A stretch of DNA of 64,000 nt, taken from Ecdyonurus torrentis. Taxonomy: Eukaryota > Arthropoda > Insecta > Ephemeroptera > Heptageniidae. The notes beneath the pieces were generated by a model. The model did not search any database. It was not told where the DNA came from and saw nothing but the letters and a program-made list of their open reading frames with translations. Of the stretch, positions 47,353 to 60,547 are shown one piece after another. Each line of letters opens with the position of its first letter. Within the stretch, counting starts at the first letter, position 1. Both the position numbers and the translations under genes were made by a program. The stretch lies in contig OX439137.1 in the NCBI GenBank assembly GCA_949318235.1, positions 3,564,456 through 3,628,455 on the forward strand, read 5' to 3'.

Positions 47353-48513
47353 TTAAGCTTGACAGTTGTATTCATATCTCTGGTTAGTCCTGGCAGTGCA
47401 AGGTGGTAGTGGTCCACGTCAAGTCAGTGGTATCTCGAGACACCAATCCACTTCACCTCATCTTATTCATTTCTATTAAATCACACACTCTTGTGTTTTT
47501 ATCTTGTTATATATATGGGGTAAACAACTAATCTTCAATTTCATTGTATTCCACAACATATAGCTTTTATATACGAACAACACAGCATATTAATTACTTT
47601 TCAAGGTGCTTATTTAAGTTATTAAGTAATTTTAATGAATCAAAGACATCAAAAGATTTCAAAATTACTTTCATATTGTATAAGTTTTAAATTGTCTTTA
47701 TTAACAAGGTAATAATAAAATACAAACTTTAGTATGCCGTGTATTATTTGTATTTTTATAATAAAAATAGATAGGAAAAGTTAAATTTAAAGTTTTATGT
47801 TTACGTAATTCTAAGAGGTTTTGTGTTGCCTTTATTATCATATGATATAATATTATCATATTATAATACGAAAATATGAAATTATGTAATTTATGCTACA
47901 TTTATGTTATTATAGCATAAATGATGATAAATTAGAACAACATAAATATTTATGCTGTATTGTGGAGAACATCCCTAGCTCCCGAGACACTGTGTACTGT
48001 GTAGCGAGAGATAGAAGATGCATGTCCGTCTATAGACACATGCACAGCTACAAACGGTGCTCAATTGGAAGGACTATAATAACGCAAACTTTAAACCTTA
48101 AGACTAAATTAGGACTAAGTTTCTCGGGACTAATTGGTCTTAATTGTTTTAGGCTTGTTGTCATTATGTTTTTTTGAAAATCGAGTTGAAAATGTTCCTC
48201 TCTGTTATTTATTTAATATTTTCCTCAAAAATTATTTGATTATTGTGATATAAAAAAAGTCTAAAAATATCAAAGACAGCAATTTCTTTTGATGTATAAT
48301 AAAGTGGATATTTACTATTGCATCATTACGTAATACGTGTTTAAAATCCAAGCAATATTTTCCTCGTTATATGTATCTTATGTGGTCTGAAATTTGTACT
48401 TGACTTGTCTTGAGGTTTAGGAGGTTAATGATAGAAAAAGGTCCATTCTTTGAGTACAATGTACTTGAATTTATTACATAATATTACATCATGTGAAGAG
48501 GGCTTAACAATAC

Positions 48514-48567
48514 CTGGTTGTGGTGTTGTACAGTAATGTACTTGTTGTTTCTGGTATGCTCAAGCAT
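48514..48567 (-). CDS. cyc: Probable cyc exon 1, start codon
   Basis: An ATG at 48567 opens 18 codons (MLEHTRNNKYITVQHHNQ) that end in phase 0 at a CAG|GTATTG donor, so the exon joins in frame to the poly-Gln exon. Two stops precede the ATG in frame, so it is the first possible Met. The exon may extend to a TTTCAG acceptor ending at 48622, which would imply a 5' UTR intron and a promoter further upstream. A CACGTG E-box (48571-48576) lies four bases before the ATG. No homology is recognised; the call depends on splice sites and phase. Confidence 0.5.
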
Positions 48568-48570
48568 GAG

Positions 48571-48576
48571 CACGTG
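48571..48576. promoter_or_regulatory. CACGTG E-box next to proposed cyc start codon
   Basis: Perfect palindromic E-box, the CLOCK:BMAL recognition sequence, lying four bases before the proposed ATG in the transcribed leader. Its position makes a role in initiation context or feedback control possible but unproven. Confidence 0.3.
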
Positions 48577-48931
48577 ACCACACGATGCAATCAGCTACTA
48601 CGTCATGTAGCATGGATAATACTGAAACATAAATATATCATTATACAATTATAATGAACACAGTTACAAATAAATAATAAAATTATTTTCAAAATTACGA
48701 CTATGCGTTATATTATGCCACACTCAGAAAAATCAATTGTTTTAGTCTTTAGTTTCTTTAACAAGCATTTTTTAAACAATTTTTAATAGATAGCTATTTT
48801 GGTCTCAAGTCTCAACATGAACAAAAATGTATATTTTTAAGTAATAATTATATTCTGTAACCACAGTAGTAGTAATTTGTTTTTCAGTAATAAATAATGG
48901 AACACGTTTATTATAACATGTAAACTGTACT

Positions 48932-49332
48932 TTGAATGAATGAATGAATGAATGAATGAATGAATGAATGAATGAATGAATGAATGAATGAATGAATGAA
49001 TGAATGAATGAATGAATGAATGAATGAATGAATGAATGAATGAATGAATGAATGAATGAATGAATGAATGAATGAATGAATGAATGAATGAATGAATGAA
49101 TGAATGAATGAATGAATGAATGAATGAATGAATGAATGAATGAATGAATGAATGAATGAATGAATGAATGAATGAATGAATGAATGAATGAATGAATGAA
49201 TGAATGAATGAATGAATGAATGAATGAATGAATGAATGAATGAATGAATGAATGAATGAATGAATGAATGAATGAATGAATGAATGAATGAATGAATGAA
49301 TGAATGAATGAATGAATGAATGAATGAATGAA
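48932..49332. repeat. TGAA tetranucleotide microsatellite, about 400 bases
   Basis: About 100 uninterrupted perfect units, the longest pure array here. It lies about 310 bases upstream of the proposed first cyc exon and is the inverse complement type of the ATTC array at 1000-1134. Confidence 0.95.
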
Positions 49333-49871
49333 ACCATAAATGCAAAACTTTAAAATGAGATTTAAAATACAGAAACACATAATTAATAAAATATAATGCA
49401 ATATAAGCTACTGCAATAATTGACTCTACAGTAGAGTAAAATTTTACAGAGCATTATTGCAACGTCTTTACAATGATTTTAGCCCACACACACATACAAA
49501 ATAATCCCAAGAAAAAGTTGAATATGACGACACAAAATTTTATTGTTGGTAAGCCGGATGTGCAGTATCAATAAAAAAAAAAAAAAAAAAAAAAGAAGAT
49601 CACAATTATTGTGAAATGGCTTGTTAAAATATATATCCTTACAAAAGTACAGCTTATATACATATAATGTAACTATAAGCCCTACTTTTTGGTAACATCA
49701 AATAACATTATAATTGCGTATGTCAGGAAAATACACCATCACACATACATTTCCTTGCATTGTGCGCTCTTTTATTATATTTCCCAAAACCGTAATATTT
49801 ATACTTTAACTTTAGGAAAAGTATAGCAGGAAAAAAAGTAACAAAACACATTATCTATTCAAATTACATAA

Positions 49872-49929
<58 letters not shown>

Positions 49930-50389
49930 AGGTTAAAAGCCAAAGAACTCAATATTACATCACGGGAAAAAATAAATACGTAATAATTATTTTAGTCCTT
50001 TTTCAGCAAACTTTATTACACGCTTGCTCAATCACAATTTTACTAAAAAAAATTTAACACAGTGTAAATTTAACGAAACTTTAATTGAACACAACATTAT
50101 TTTAATTTCATTTCAATACGATTCAAACACATTAAAACCTAGGCGTCAAATATCGAGCTAGCATTTTTGTCTCAACATTATTTTTAAATATATTTTTAGA
50201 CTGATTACAACACAAATCAGAGTGAAGCTCATTCCAAAGTTTATAACAGATTACTCCTAATGAATGTCTTGGAGCATCTCTACCCACAAAGGGTGCTTGC
50301 AAATATAAGTTATGTTATGGTGTCAAAAAAAAAAAAAAACAAAAAAAAAAAAAAGCAGCAATAATTAGGTAACTTTTATTCTTTACGTG

Positions 50390-50395
<6 letters not shown>

Positions 50396-50483
<88 letters not shown>
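50396..50483. repeat. CT microsatellite
   Basis: About 44 CT units. Confidence 0.94.
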
Positions 50484-50486
<3 letters not shown>

Positions 50487-50640
50487 AACTTCATTTTTTT
50501 AGTTTGCATTCAGTTTTAATTTTTTAACGTCATTATGAGAAGAGTGATAAAAATCACCTGACAATACTTATAATTACTACATTACTATGTATTTCACATG
50601 GGATGCCAACAAGAATATTTTTAAAAACTATATTGAATTA

Positions 50641-50899
50641 ATAAAAGTGTTTGGCTTTCGTGTTACACCGTGTTATATAAGCAGTAAACTGACATTGAAA
50701 AGGAATTCGACTCGACCGGGACTCGAACCCGGATCTTTGGTTTCCCAGACCACTGCGTTACCATTTACGAGTTACCATTTACTGCGTTACCATTACACGC
50801 ACTCCTCGCACACGTTCGAGTCCCGGTCAAGTCGAGTTCCTTTTCAATGTCAGTTTATTACTTATATCACACGGTGTAACACGAAACCCAAACCCTTTC
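50641..50899. repeat. Inverted repeat of two tRNA-like fragments
   Basis: Arms 50648-50733 and 50812-50899 pair closely (GTGTTACACCGTGT, AAACTGACATTGAAAAGGAA, GACTCGACCGGGACTCGAAC). On the minus strand the left part reads TGGTAACGCAGTGGTCTGGG then GGGTTCGAGTCCCGG, resembling a tRNA D arm and T arm; the right arm carries a second T-arm-like GTTCGAGTCCCGG in the opposite sense. It is most likely two opposed tRNA-derived SINE fragments, not a working tRNA. Confidence 0.6.
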
Positions 50900-51598
50900 A
50901 TTAAAACTACCCGTGTATAAATAGGCGCTACATTACATACACTTATATTGAATTAGTTATTTTTTCATGTGTTACAAATTTTGTGTATAAAAAGGGAAGG
51001 TTTATCCCTAAATAATATATATTTAGGGGTCGGAAGAAGGGAGCTTGAGAATGAAAAGTGTCCAAAACAGATTCTCTCTCTCTCTCACACAGCTATTTTA
51101 ATCTCACGCAAGACAATTCAGATATTTTAGCCATGCCAATAACCAACAATAAAAATGTATTTTATTGTCATTTTTTTATGGTATATTAAAAAAAAAAATA
51201 TTTTTATTAAAAAAAAAAATGAAAAACAACCCATAGAATCTATAATTATAAACAACAACAAAATAATAAAATAAAACAAAATTACATTAGCAGGTGGAAG
51301 AGAAGTGTGCTTATATATTTTTACTTTTTTTATTTTTAAACAACGATAAAAATAATTAAAATCTGTACTTTCATCAGATCCATGTATTATCAGTATTCTT
51401 GTGCTTATTTTTTGAAAGATTAATTCAAGTTTCCTAGATTTTTGGAGGACAAGAGGTAGTTATTTAAATGTAAAATTGCAATGAGAAAGTGACAAAAATC
51501 TCAGCAAATAAACGGAACTGTGTACACATGAGCCAATGCTTTACAGCTCGGTGTTTCTGCAGTTAGTAAAATACAGACCATATCTTATAAAATTTCAA

Positions 51599-53298
51599 AG
51601 CCATAGACCGCATAAAACAACATGTGCTTTTTAATGAATAAACACGAAACGGGATCTTTAAAACTGAAGACAATTTTTACCAGAATATTAATGCAGCCCC
51701 ACGAGACAGCGTTAATGCCGTTAATATACTGTAAAGTATGCAATTTGCGAGAAAATTCATGTTTATGACGTCAGAAACATGCAAAAATTAGTATGAAAAT
51801 GTTGTGCGGGTTGCAAAAATCGAATTTTCTAATCTCTGCTACTGGGCTACACTGTTTAAAATATTACATGCAACACGTAAAAGTATTAAGGTGTTTTTAT
51901 GTCCAACGTTGTTGAACGAGTTACAACGTAAAAGTAAAGCATTTACAAAATTTGAATTATTTACGTGTGCATATATGAATTTTTCAATTGCTAACTCGTA
52001 AAAAAATCAAATTCTGTAATTTGATAGTTTAGCGTTTTCCGACTTGAATCTTTCCCGTGTTGTCTCGTAAAAAAATTGAATTCTGTTAATTTGTTTTTTT
52101 CCGTACCTCTTCATCATTTTTTTACGAGTGAACTCGTAAAAAAATCAAACTGCAGAAAAAGTCTATTTACTTTAATATAATATAGTAAAATATACTTAAA
52201 AAATTACCTTTACTTTATAGTTTATGTAGACATAGCGTTAAATTAATAATATGTTGTTTTTATTTATTTTTTTCTCCATAATTCAATATATTAATGATTA
52301 TAATGGGTATATTAGACAGTAATAACTTAAGTGATGTGTATAATTTTATAAGCATAAATGAAACAATATTCAAATTAATTTTCAACTTTTTATTAACCAA
52401 AACTTTTTAAAATTTAAAAAATAAAAAATAATGTAAAAAAGAAAGACTTCTACTTTCTGTCGTCCCAAGATCGGAGTGGCTCGGGCTTCTTAAAATTTTC
52501 TATGAACAAAATTATTTTAAAATTAATCAAATAGCTAAGATATTTTGTATTATCTTATATACATAAAATTTAAATAATAATCTTAGTTGAAGACTGAGGT
52601 TAAAAAAAAATAATTCAATAGTGGATTTACTTTAAGTAATAAATTAAGCCATTGAAAATGTCTGCAAATACATTTTTATGACCACAGAGCACATGACCAG
52701 ATTTTAAGAAACTTCAACCACTGTTATTTCTGACAAAAAAGTGTCATCCGACAAAACGAGTACAATAAATATTATCGCCAATTATAAATGTAGCAAATTT
52801 TTATTTTCACTTACCTCGATGGGTATTATAATCCAATAATTTACGTCGATTTTGTTTATCCATAAGAAATCACTCAAACACTCACAGCCATTACAGTGAA
52901 ACACGAAATTAACAGCTGATGTAAATTTTGACGTCATATACGCAAATCATGAAAGTATTCCGTAGTAACACGTAAAAAAATCATTAAAGAAAAACCTCCT
53001 GAAAGTATACCGTGTTAACACGGGAAAAAATCAAGGTTGAAAAATCTTGCTTGAAAGTATACCGTGCTCACTCGTTAAAAAAACGCTTATAGCCAAAATT
53101 TGAATTTTACTCGTGAATCTTTTACGTGTTGCTCGATTTTGGTTAAATCACACGTTAAAGTTTTACGAGTTACAGTGCAACTTTCGTTACAGTGTACAGT
53201 TGGGTTTTGACTGTTTTGAGACAAACTAATGTTATTTATGTAAATCCCATCAAGTGTTTTGTGATATAAATGCTTCTGTTTTTCTCCGGTATATTCCT
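51599..53298 (-). mobile_element. TTAA MITE family C split by a CACTG element
   Basis: Both ends are present (AGCCATAGACCGCATAAAAC at the left, ATATTCCT|TTAA at the right), separated by a 1.35-kb insertion at 51850-53194. Confidence 0.78.
51850..53194. mobile_element. Non-autonomous CACTA/EnSpm-like element
   Basis: 1345 bases with CACTGT ends facing inward and TA at both borders (51848-51849, 53195-53196). Within about 350 bases of each end are repeated ACTCGTAAAAAAAT or CACGTAAAA motifs in both orientations. Such subterminal repeats are usual in CACTA elements as transposase binding sites. No coding frame. Confidence 0.7.
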
Positions 53299-54171
53299 TT
53301 AACTACTCTGCTTTATAAAAACGATAAACGCTTTTATAAAAAATATAAAAAACGATAAAAACGATAAATGTATTCAAAATTAAAATGAAAAGAAGATTAT
53401 TTCTTAAAAACGAATATTATATTCATTAAACATTTAAGTTTATTAAAAGTTTGTGATCTTGGAACAAGCAAAGTGGTATAGATATAAATATAAAATAAGT
53501 AATGGGATAAACGACAAATCGATCAATCGATTCAACTAATTGATTTATCGAATGTTCTAATGGCAGTATACAAATTGAAACAATTGCAGTTGGCTAATTT
53601 TACTACAGGAAAAGGAATTGACATATACTACCATAATACCTGATGAAAGTGCAACTACTATTATAAAGTAGTATCTCGTCACCTAGATTAGGTATATAGA
53701 TACCCGTGTGTCATAGGTAATACAGCAAGAGAGGCATTTAGGCTTGATATTCATGTTTCTAAACAGTCCTGACAGTGCAAGGTAGTGGTCCATGACAAAT
53801 CAGAGGTTCACCAATCCACCTTATATCTCATCAATTTTTATTAAATCACATGTTATATCATCCTGTTATTATAAGAAATCCATTTTCATAACCTTTTCGA
53901 TTTATAAAAATTATTGTAATTATTCTGTAAATGTAAATGCAAGCTACCTTAAAATTATTAATGCTGCAGTACATTTTTTTTATTATGTAATAAAACAATG
54001 CTGAAAAGTAAACTTAAACTTAAAGTGTGTATGTGTGAGGAGAGAGAGAGAGAGAGAGAATTCAACACTTCAAAGGTTTCTCTGCCAGCCATCTCGTAAA
54101 GTTTTTTGATCTTGTTATGCAACTAACGCAATTATTATGTCACCATACCATAATATCGTAAAATAATAATG

Positions 54172-54388
<217 letters not shown>

Positions 54389-55243
54389 TTACAATGGTAT
54401 TGACCTATTGAATCATTAAAAGTTTAAAAGATTGTTAGATGAGTGTCACTTATAAAATTTTAATTTCTTAAATTAATTTAACAATTTAAAAAGTATAAGT
54501 TAGTTAGGAATTGTTTAGCGCGCAGGGAGATGCGGGAAAAGCTAAGGGTCCCCTAATTATCATTACGCTTATGGGGAAAAACCAGGCAAAAGACGTTTTT
54601 TTGCGATTTTTGAGAAACCTTCTTCACCGATTTCGGAGAATGAGAAATACTAGACATGCTTTTAAACCGATAACCTACCTCTATATTCAAATTGAACAGA
54701 TATTTAGCATCCCCTACATGTTTCTATTATATATGGTCACAGCTAGGTCACAGGTCATATACATTCAAATTTTTATCAACGATAAAAAATTATTGCTACC
54801 ATTACCATTAAATTCAAGTGAGGGTAAAAAAAAAAATATATATGTAGAAGTTCAAATTTGAATATCAGAGATATATAGAAGAGTCGTGAAACTACAACAA
54901 CGCGTAAATCTATCTATATTCAAAATATGAACTGTTGTTACATTTTATATTTAAATGATAACCGAGCTGGAGAGCCAAATATATCACACGTTACGCTATC
55001 TATCAATGTTAAAATAAAATAACTGTCTCTACTTATTGTCACCAGGTGACAGTAGCATCCACAATACATTAAAGATCTCTACAATACATTTTGTACAAAA
55101 TTTGTGTCTGATTTCAATTTTATTAAGTTGTTGTTTCTTTAATTAGATATATTCTCTTTCCCCTCTTACACCTCCGCTCCCCTATAACCTCTCATGTTTG
55201 TTTTTATAACGTATAATCATGCTTTTGCCTCTTCACTGCAAAA

Positions 55244-55500
55244 TATAGACCCCTTTCACATCCTTGCGCTTTGTCGCCATGTTTGTGGTGCCTAATGTAT
55301 TGTCCAGCATAAAGAAAACATCATTTCTCCTAATTTTTCACTTAATAAGAGTTTATTAGGAGCTAGAAATAAGTCTTTAATTGAGGTTTAAAGCTTCTTT
55401 TGCTATTAAAAAAAATCAAAATGACGTTTTTCCTATGCTGGCCTATGTATTCATAACCAGCAAAATGGCGGCTCTTCAATATGAGTGCAACCGGTCTATA
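55244..55500 (-). mobile_element. MITE family K copy
   Basis: TATAGACCCCTTTCACATCC to GCAACCGGTCTATA; TA borders. Best-preserved ends of the family. Confidence 0.7.
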
Positions 55501-56142
55501 TGTCTAATGCGAAATTGAAATTTCTGACGCTATCTTTAATTGTAACGAGTGACATACATTTTTTTTGCTTATTTCAATTAACCTGATTAAATTGATAACA
55601 TATATATTTTTGCTTTTTTATCTTCATCGCAATATGAAAGTATTTAATAATTTTACTTAGTAATTATTATTTTAAGCATGCAAATTCAAATTGATTTCTT
55701 TTTTTATCAAAAATATATATTATTATTTTTATTTATAATATCTACAAAAAATATCTATATTGTAATTGTTCATGGTATGATGTTAATTTATTTGTTAGTA
55801 TTATTATCATAGACATGAAAGTATGTATATGGTTATTATTTTGTAATGGTATATATATTTTTTTTTGAAATAGTAAAGCTGATAGGTAAAATGTGATTTT
55901 TTATTTTTTTTTAAAGAGACTGGCCTTAAAAAAGTTTAAAATGCTTATAAATAATAAATTACGAGATTGGACTATTATGTATACAATGTCCACCTACTAT
56001 TAGTCATAACTTTGGTTCATGCATACCCGTTCCAAGTTTAAATTTCCTATTTTTTATGTTTTTCTACCTGCCATTAGAGCAAGGCACAAAAATAAAAACG
56101 TAATAATTTTATTATGAAACTTCATTTTCAGAACAATTTAAG

Positions 56143-56396
56143 TGAATAACATTGCTCAGCATAGGACGAACTTTATTTTAGGCAATTTTTGTTTAGGAAA
56201 TCTGTTAATTTTTAGTTAAGATTATTTTTCTCACATACTTGAGATACTAATTTAACATATTTACAACATCAATGCTCTCAAAAATATTGTATAGTGTTTT
56301 TAAACTTGCAAAATAAGTTATTTTTCTATGCCACCAACATTATTGAGTGATCCAACATGGCGTCGACTTTAACATGAATGCATCATACACCCTGTA
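56143..56396 (-). mobile_element. Partial MITE family A
   Basis: Lacks the TGACGTCA end; starts at GTGAATAACATTGCTCAGCA and retains the CGTCGACTTTAACATGAATG end. Confidence 0.65.
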
Positions 56397-56997
56397 CTGT
56401 ACAGCGTAATCTATGCTACATAATAACTTAGCAAAAACATAAGTTTGTACTCTACAGCATTATATATTTATATTTTTCTAATTTTAAATTATCTATACTG
56501 AGTGCTATGAGGACATAATTTTTGCAGAATCAAATACGTAATAAATCTTTCCATATTCATTTTTAAGTGTCTAAGCCTAATTAAAAAAAAAATTAGTAAA
56601 CTTAATTTTAAAATTTGTATGGAAAAACAATTAAAACTTGAGTAATGTACGCATAATGAAATACAAATGATAATGATTGAGTAATACATAATAAATTATT
56701 CACTTAAATTTAATCTATAATATTAAATATATAATTACATATATAGCAACGCATTACATAGTCATAATATATAGTATATTATATAATATTATATTGTACA
56801 GTTAAAATACAAATAATTGATAATAATGAACAGTATCAATTTGTATCAAGGACATATGTATGTATATATGAAGTTATGACGTCATTTCAAATCAAAGTAA
56901 TAATATATGTTTTGTGTTTCGTCCATTAGATTGCGTGTTTCTTTTTTTATTATTTTGTAAGACGGAGTATACAGCTCGTTCTGTAAACTACACACAA

Positions 56998-57300
56998 AAA
57001 TTGAGCCGGCTTCGAAAATGTTCCTTTGTTATAACAACTGATTATGACGTCGTTACCTGTTTACTACGTTTATACATATGGTCGATCATTGTTATTTCTT
57101 CGTTTAGAACTTTGAACTTGATAAGAATGAAAGAAACTCTACAAAAAAAAAAGTTCTATGCTCTTCATACGACTCAATTTTGTTGGCTCAAAACACAAGA
57201 TCAACCAATGAATGTGTCGTATTTTGTTGGTCAGCCAATCACTGTTGTTGAGATTCACTTTACTTTACAGAACAAACTTACGTATCTCTTAGATGTTTAT
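56998..57300 (-). repeat. Dispersed repeat family L, copy 2
   Basis: Reverse copy with GTTGGTCAGCCAATCACTG and TTACTTTACAGAACAAACTT. The 135-codon open frame over it (56914-57321) is a by-product, not a gene. Confidence 0.65.
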
Positions 57301-57744
57301 GTAATAGTTAAAATTAATTAACAATTTATAAATTTAACAATTATAATTTTTAGTTATTATTAATATTTTGTAATTATACGTATATTGAAATGTAAAATAA
57401 AAGTTTACATTTTTCTTCTTCTATGTTTCATTTTTTTTATTTATTTCTACACTCTGGCCAAAACAAGGTCGATACCGCCAAAAGCTGTATCAGCGGTACT
57501 AAACCAATCAGAGAGCGTGTTATAAACCTACTAGCCAATCACAGTTGACTTTACGTAGCTCATTAGTCATTATACCCTGTATCCGCTCGAACTATAGTAT
57601 TTGGAGAAATGTGTTATATAATATATGGTACAGTATACACGATAATCGTAATTTTATTTTAGCATTCAAATACATCGGGTATTTTTATAAGAATAACTGA
57701 CAAATGTAGCGCAAGTTTTTAAATGGTAAAATATATTATCTTAA

Positions 57745-58068
57745 AGCTATAGACCACATAAAACAACATGTGCTTTTTAATGAATACACATGAATTGGGA
57801 TCTGCAAAACTGATGACAATTTTAACCAGAATGCTAATTTAGCCCCACGAGAGAGCGTGAAAAATACTGTAAATTACGCAATTTGCGTGAATATTCATGT
57901 TTCTGACGTCAGAAACATGCAAAAATTATGGTAAAAAAAATGTTGTGCGGGTTGCATAAATTGAAATTTCTGATCACTGCTGGGTTTTGAGATAAACTAA
58001 AGTTATTTATGTAAGTCCCATTATGTGTTTGTAATATAAATGCTTATGTTTTCTTCTGGTCTATTCCT
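57745..58068 (-). mobile_element. TTAA MITE family C copy with empty-site support
   Basis: 324 bases flanked by TTAA (57741-57744, 58069-58072). The host sequence AATGGTAAAATATATTATC | TCGTGTGTACA is found joined in related copies at 8112-8160 and 8230-8265, showing a clean insertion. Confidence 0.85.
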
Positions 58069-58319
58069 TTAATCGTGTGTACATGCAGAACACGACTTAT
58101 TTTTTTATCACTACTACATTGTAATGATGAGATGATATATATAGATGACAATAAAAAATATAATCAATTTAAGTGCATGATGGAATATAAATTAAAGTTT
58201 AGATGACCTTCACTTTAATTATAGTAAGTGCATAATATAATGCATTGATTGCATATTATGCATCTCGTGAGTGCAATTTTATCCATGCAACCAATATAGC
58301 AAACTTAAGTAATTATGAC

Positions 58320-58360
<41 letters not shown>

Positions 58361-58419
58361 GCACTACACTAATACATTTTCATTGCATGCCTTTTTTACC
58401 ACATTTTTGTAATACTTAA

Positions 58420-58758
58420 AGGAATAGATCAGAGAAAAACATAGGAATTTATATCACAAAACAATTGATGGGACTTACATAAATAACTTTAGTTTGTCTC
58501 AAAACCCAACAGTAACCCCGTAGCAGTGATAAGAAATTTAGATTTATGCAACCCGCACAACATTTTCATACCAATTTTTGCAAGTTTCTGACGTCTTAAA
58601 CATGAATTTTCACGCAAATTGCATACTTTACAGTTTTTTCACGCTCTCTCGTGGGGCTACATTAACATTCTGGTAAAAATTGTCATCGCAGTTATGAAGA
58701 TCCCATTTCGTGTTTATTCATTATAAAAAGCACATGTTGTTTTATGTGGTCTATGGCT
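58420..58758 (+). mobile_element. TTAA MITE family C, complete copy
   Basis: 339 bases flanked by TTAA and TTGA; ends AGGAATAGATCAGAG and CTATGGCT. Nearly identical in layout to 27919-28253. Confidence 0.83.
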
Positions 58759-58919
58759 TTGAAGTAATGTAGAATTAACGGTAATGACCGATAATGAATT
58801 ACGCAAGGTATATACAAAATAATACCATACAAGAAATATACTATCAATTATGTAATTCATATTGTGATTATAAATGAACTTATTTTAGTGAAATTTTGTT
58901 AACACATAATTATTAAAAA

Positions 58920-59450
58920 AACAAATTAAGAAAACAAATAAGAAATATATAAATGCTCTTTATCATGTTTTATTATATTACTATAGTGAAATAATATTAT
59001 ATAGGGGTGTATGCGGATGACGTCATATTTATTGCGCTTGGAGGCCATACTGGAGTAGCACATAACATTGCTCAGCATAGGACAAACTTCATTTAAGCCA
59101 ATTTTCTTTGGGAAATCGGTTAATTTTTTGGTTATTGTTATTTTTCTCACATACTTGAGATAGTAATTCAACATATTTACAGCATCAATGCTCTTAAAAA
59201 TATTGCATAGTGTTTTTAAACTGGCAAAACGATTTTTTTTCCTATGCCACCCATGTTATTGAGTTATCCAACATGGCGTCGTCTTTAACATGAATGCATA
59301 CACACCCTATATGTTTATGTATTTTATGTTTTTATTGTAAAAATTAAATACTCTGACGATAATATCTAATTATGTTAAGAATAAGTAAGAGGGCCATGTA
59401 CGTGGGTATGTACCCTTTTTGGCCTCGTAATAAAAACCATTTATTATTAT
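58920..59450 (+). mobile_element. LINE-like 3' end, copy 2, split by family A
   Basis: Same sequence as 11480-11760 (ACTCTGACGATAATATCT, GTGGGTATGTACCC, AATAAAAACC, ATT tail), interrupted by the family-A MITE at 59003-59309. Confidence 0.55.
59003..59309 (-). mobile_element. MITE family A copy with visible empty site
   Basis: Inserted in a LINE-like 3' end whose uninterrupted relative is at 11480-11760. Comparing the two shows the element flanked by TA with nothing lost, confirming a TA target. Confidence 0.82.
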
Positions 59451-59674
59451 TAAATTCAATACACAAATGCAAAAAATAAATTACGTTATTTATGCTGCAT
59501 TGAAATAATTGCTATTTTATAAAGCACAAATATATTGCGACCCATTTCAATTGAACCAGCATAAACATAAACATTTGGTTTCAAAAAATTCGGGGTGTAA
59601 AAAAAGCAGTTGGGAAACTGCCAGTACTTCAATAAGGTTTAACTGTTAAAAAAAATAATAAAATAAATAAATAA

Positions 59675-59707
<33 letters not shown>

Positions 59708-60044
59708 CAAATGTACTGACAAGTGAGTAAATATAATGCATAATATTGTGCGTAGTATAGAAGCTTTATATAATAGAATGTTATGCATAAATATTGCTGC
59801 ATTTAGATAGCATAATTATTACGTATTTATTTTTTATCTGTGTCCACAATCAAAATATTTCGTAGAGTATTAACATTGTTTTTGAAAATTGTGTGTGTGT
59901 TATATAAAAATACGTTTTTGGCATTGAATTTTGTAATTAATATAATTATAACATTATACACATTTTTTTTTCTTACTCTAAATTTAATTTTAGTTTGCGT
60001 GACTGTACTCTCATCAAATCACGTGATCTTCGAGTCAGAGGGGA

Positions 60045-60165
<121 letters not shown>

Positions 60166-60547
60166 AAGAAATTAAGTCAGAAAAAATCAACTTGCTTGCC
60201 TTCAAGACTTCTTCGTATTTTTAGCAAGAGTAAAAAAAAAAAAAAAAAAAAAAAGCAAGACGTACGGTACGCAGATTTTAGTGTCAACTACATGCGAACT
60301 TTCATCTCAAGCATTACTTTTTTAGACACTGTAATTTTACTTCTTTTTTTAAATTTTAATTTTATTTTTGTTCCCACAAAATTGTTTTCATGAAAAAAAC
60401 AAAACTGACTTTAAATTCCAATTGTTTATTGGACTATTCAAGACTTGTTGAAACCTTAATGCTGTGTTCGTAGATAGTTTTCTTCTATTCTATCTTATTT
60501 TACAATTTGGAGTGACACAGGGTTACGTCTAAATATTACATGAATAT

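Noticed and set aside
48805..49401. Open frames up to 198 codons with SFIH repeats
   Set aside because: Translation of the TGAA microsatellite.
50700..50790. Functional tRNA gene
   Set aside because: T-arm and D-arm-like blocks are present but no complete cloverleaf with paired acceptor stem; it belongs to an inverted repeat.
54511..54861. 116-codon open frame starting MFSAQGDAGKAKG
   Set aside because: No recognised homology, low-complexity C-terminal half and AT-rich codons; no splice or promoter context.
56914..57321. 135-codon open frame
   Set aside because: Coincides with a reverse copy of the dispersed repeat L, which is not coding in its other copies.
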